From contig CM076955.1 in the NCBI GenBank assembly GCA_039566865.1, positions 15,831,501-15,895,500 on the forward strand: a stretch of 64,000 nt of DNA, written 5' to 3'. The notes below the pieces were generated by a model. The model saw nothing but the letters and a program-made list of their open reading frames with translations. It did no database searches and was not told where the DNA came from. The stretch is from Aurelia coerulea (taxonomy: Eukaryota; Cnidaria; Scyphozoa; Semaeostomeae; Ulmaridae). The number at the start of each line of letters is the position of its first letter. The first letter of the stretch is position 1. Below, in pieces: positions 62,175-64,000 of the stretch. Both the position numbers and the translations under genes were made by a program.

Positions 62175-62342
62175 CTAAAAGGAGAGAATGGTTTTGTCAC
62201 ATGAAAACAAAGTCTATTTTCTGAAGGTTAAGATGAAGGTGAAGTTATGGTTTTTTGCGCCAAGCGCTGGTATCGTTGAAAAAGTTTAGTGCAAATTGAG
62301 CCAACGATCCCTGGTCGTGACCTTAGAGGCTGCTGGTTGGGC

Positions 62343-62780
62343 TTAAAGGACAAGCCCGGGGTTGGAATAAGTGTTTATAAAATGAAAGATTACAATGTTG
62401 TAAATGGTGTGTAGTACTTTTCTCCAACCTTCTCTATCTTTTCTCTGCGAAATTACGTAATTCAATCTGTCAAATGAGCGAAAAGATTTCATTATTCATG
62501 ACATCATTTCACCCACTCCGCCTTCGACCTGAACGAGGCTGTTTTCTTACAGAACTCTCCATAAATTTCCGACGTCACAATCAAACCTCCAAACAGAGGC
62601 TAGCCATTTGATCGCGTTTTACAAAATGGCGACGACATTGGGCCTAACTTACGAAAAATGCTGTACGAATTTACAACAGAAAAAGATATCAAAACTTGGA
62701 AAAAAGTTACAAGTGATGTTCGGCAGTTGGTAAGGTTGCTTTTGACATTAATTGTAGAAACCCCGGACTTGTCCTTTAAA
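62343..62780. mobile_element. TTAA-flanked MITE, 437-bp family, copy 2
   Basis: TTAA on both sides (62343-62346 and 62776-62779). Ends AGGACAAGCCCGGGGTT and 'accccggacttgtcct'. Nearly the same length and sequence as 31491-31929. Confidence 0.82.
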
Positions 62781-63454
62781 GCCCGTCAATTTGGCTGTTC
62801 TGGCTGACGAGAAAATCAGTGGACTACAACACAGCACCACAGCAACACCTTCAAGAAAATCGTTGGCTTTTTTAAAATCATTGTTGAAACCTTTGCAGTG
62901 AGGTTCGTCAAGAACTTTTAATATCTCAACAAAGGTGGTTGCTCAAAAGGCATGCACAGTACATTTACTCAAAAATGATCCGCATCAACAGAACAAAGCT
63001 ATATTGCAGAATCCACATTTTGCCTAAACTTTGTAGGCTTCTGAATGCTTCTATATGACTTTAGTGGAATGCAGGGCTACCAAAAGCTTTGCGTGGCCCT
63101 CTGTGAGCGAAGCAAGCAACCAACAGGGTCATCTGCGGGTTGTTTGTCCAATTTTTTACAAATGTCATGACAAAAAGGGGTTTCACAGTATGCTGCCCTT
63201 TGAAACAGCTTTTCTATAAGCTTTGGGGTCCCTTTCGCTAAACTTCCAAATTTTTAAATAACTCATGAGGCCCCTCAGACCCCGCGGTAACCTGCCCCCA
63301 CCCTGCTCCCTCTCGGTGGCCCTGGAGGAATGAATTTAGCTGAGTCCTTCTTGTAACTCACGAAGTGGCAAGGCAGAAAAATCAGTCAAATTATCAAAAT
63401 TCTAGTTGAGACTTGACTATCAATCACAATTATACCTTTCCTGACTCAACCAGT

Positions 63455-64000
63455 TGTTTTTATTTCTTTCTATGTAAACTGCTACGGGGTTGGCATAGTC
63501 TATTGCTCACAGTGGTATTATCGTCCTTGTAGTGTTTCGTAGAGTAATTAGCAGGTAGCGTAATAAGTAACTTGTCTTGTAAAATTTTTCACCCTGATTC
63601 ACCCAGTAGTTTTATTTCTTTCTATGTAAACTGCTGCTGCGGGGTTGGCATAGTCTATTGCTCCCCGTGGTATTATCGTCCTTGTAGTGTTTCGTAGAGT
63701 AATTAGCAGGTAGCGTAATAAGTAACTTGTCTTGTAAAATTTTTCACCCTGATTCACCCAGTAGTTTTATTTCTTTCTATGTAAACTGCTGCTGCGGGGT
63801 TGGCATAGTCTATTGCTCACTGTGGTATTATCGTCCTTGTAGTTTTTCGTAGAGTAATTAGCAGGTAGCGTAATAAGTAACTTGTCTTGTAAAATTTTTC
63901 ACCCTGAGTCACCCAGTAGTTTTATTTCTTTCTATGTAAACTGCTGCTGCGGGGTTGGCATAGTCTATGGCTCCCCGTGGTATTATCGTCCTTGTAGTTT
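63455..64000 (+). repeat. 155-bp tandem repeat running off the window
   Basis: 'tatgtaaactgct' recurs at 63471, 63623, 63778 and 63933 (spacing 152, 155, 155). Units are nearly identical and contain 'gttggcatagtctattgctc'. The array continues past base 64000. Confidence 0.9.

Larger units (their letters stand above)
62175..64000. other. Intron of the MARF1-like gene, no exon found
   Basis: From the RRM exon to the window edge I find no further segment with both splice signals and domain sense. It holds a MITE (62343-62780) and a 155-bp tandem repeat. The upstream coding exons with the NYN domain are expected to the right. Confidence 0.55.

Noticed and set aside
63455..64000. Another possible CRISPR-like array
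   Set aside because: Whole-unit tandem repeat of 155 bp with no unique spacers.

Overview
The window is animal genomic DNA: AT-rich, intron-rich and packed with short non-autonomous transposons, LINE remnants and simple repeats. Non-LTR reverse transcriptase remnants, a Ty3/Gypsy element, a 5S-derived SINE and dense fold-back elements fit an invertebrate. I think a cnidarian, probably a stony coral or other anthozoan, is most likely, but this rests on general character and not on a diagnostic sequence.

One host gene can be supported. It lies on the minus strand from 62174 down to 25937 and continues beyond the right edge. I rebuilt 17 exons whose GT/AG boundaries and reading phases join without conflict into 1142 codons ending at a stop. 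The product starts with an RRM, is followed by a Pro/Ser-rich linker and a run of eight to nine LOTUS (OST-HTH) units, and ends in an acidic, Ser-rich tail with a basic C-terminus. This is the architecture of MARF1 (meiosis regulator and mRNA stability factor 1, limkain-b1). The N-terminal NYN ribonuclease domain and any first RRM must lie beyond base 64000.

Layout: 1-25220 holds no host gene that I can support. It contains a head-to-head 175-bp satellite (1335-4326), a LINE 3' remnant (7862-8850), a TA-flanked MITE beside a perfect palindrome (11101-11376), a 44-bp mini-element with 10-bp target duplications (13983-14026), a 1.97-kb tandem segmental duplication carrying a 5S rRNA-derived SINE (15929-19852), and hexamer microsatellites. 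From 25221 a fold-back MITE lies just past the gene's 3' end. From 25937 to 64000 the MARF1-like exons are small islands in introns filled with MITEs flanked by TTAA, TA, 7-bp or 8-bp duplications, LINE pieces (40140, 43300, 47450), a tRNA-like SINE (36589), a 21-bp minisatellite (41293-41978) and a GAT microsatellite.

The largest insertion is a nearly intact Ty3/Gypsy retrotransposon (55599-60301) in the intron between the exon holding the start of LOTUS 1 and the next exon. It has 141-bp LTRs, a GTCGG target duplication, an adjacent primer-binding site and a polypurine tract. It lies antisense to the host gene. Its pol frame is broken once between RNase H and integrase. MARF1 in mouse oocytes is linked to retrotransposon control, so a young insertion within this gene is notable, though only as context.
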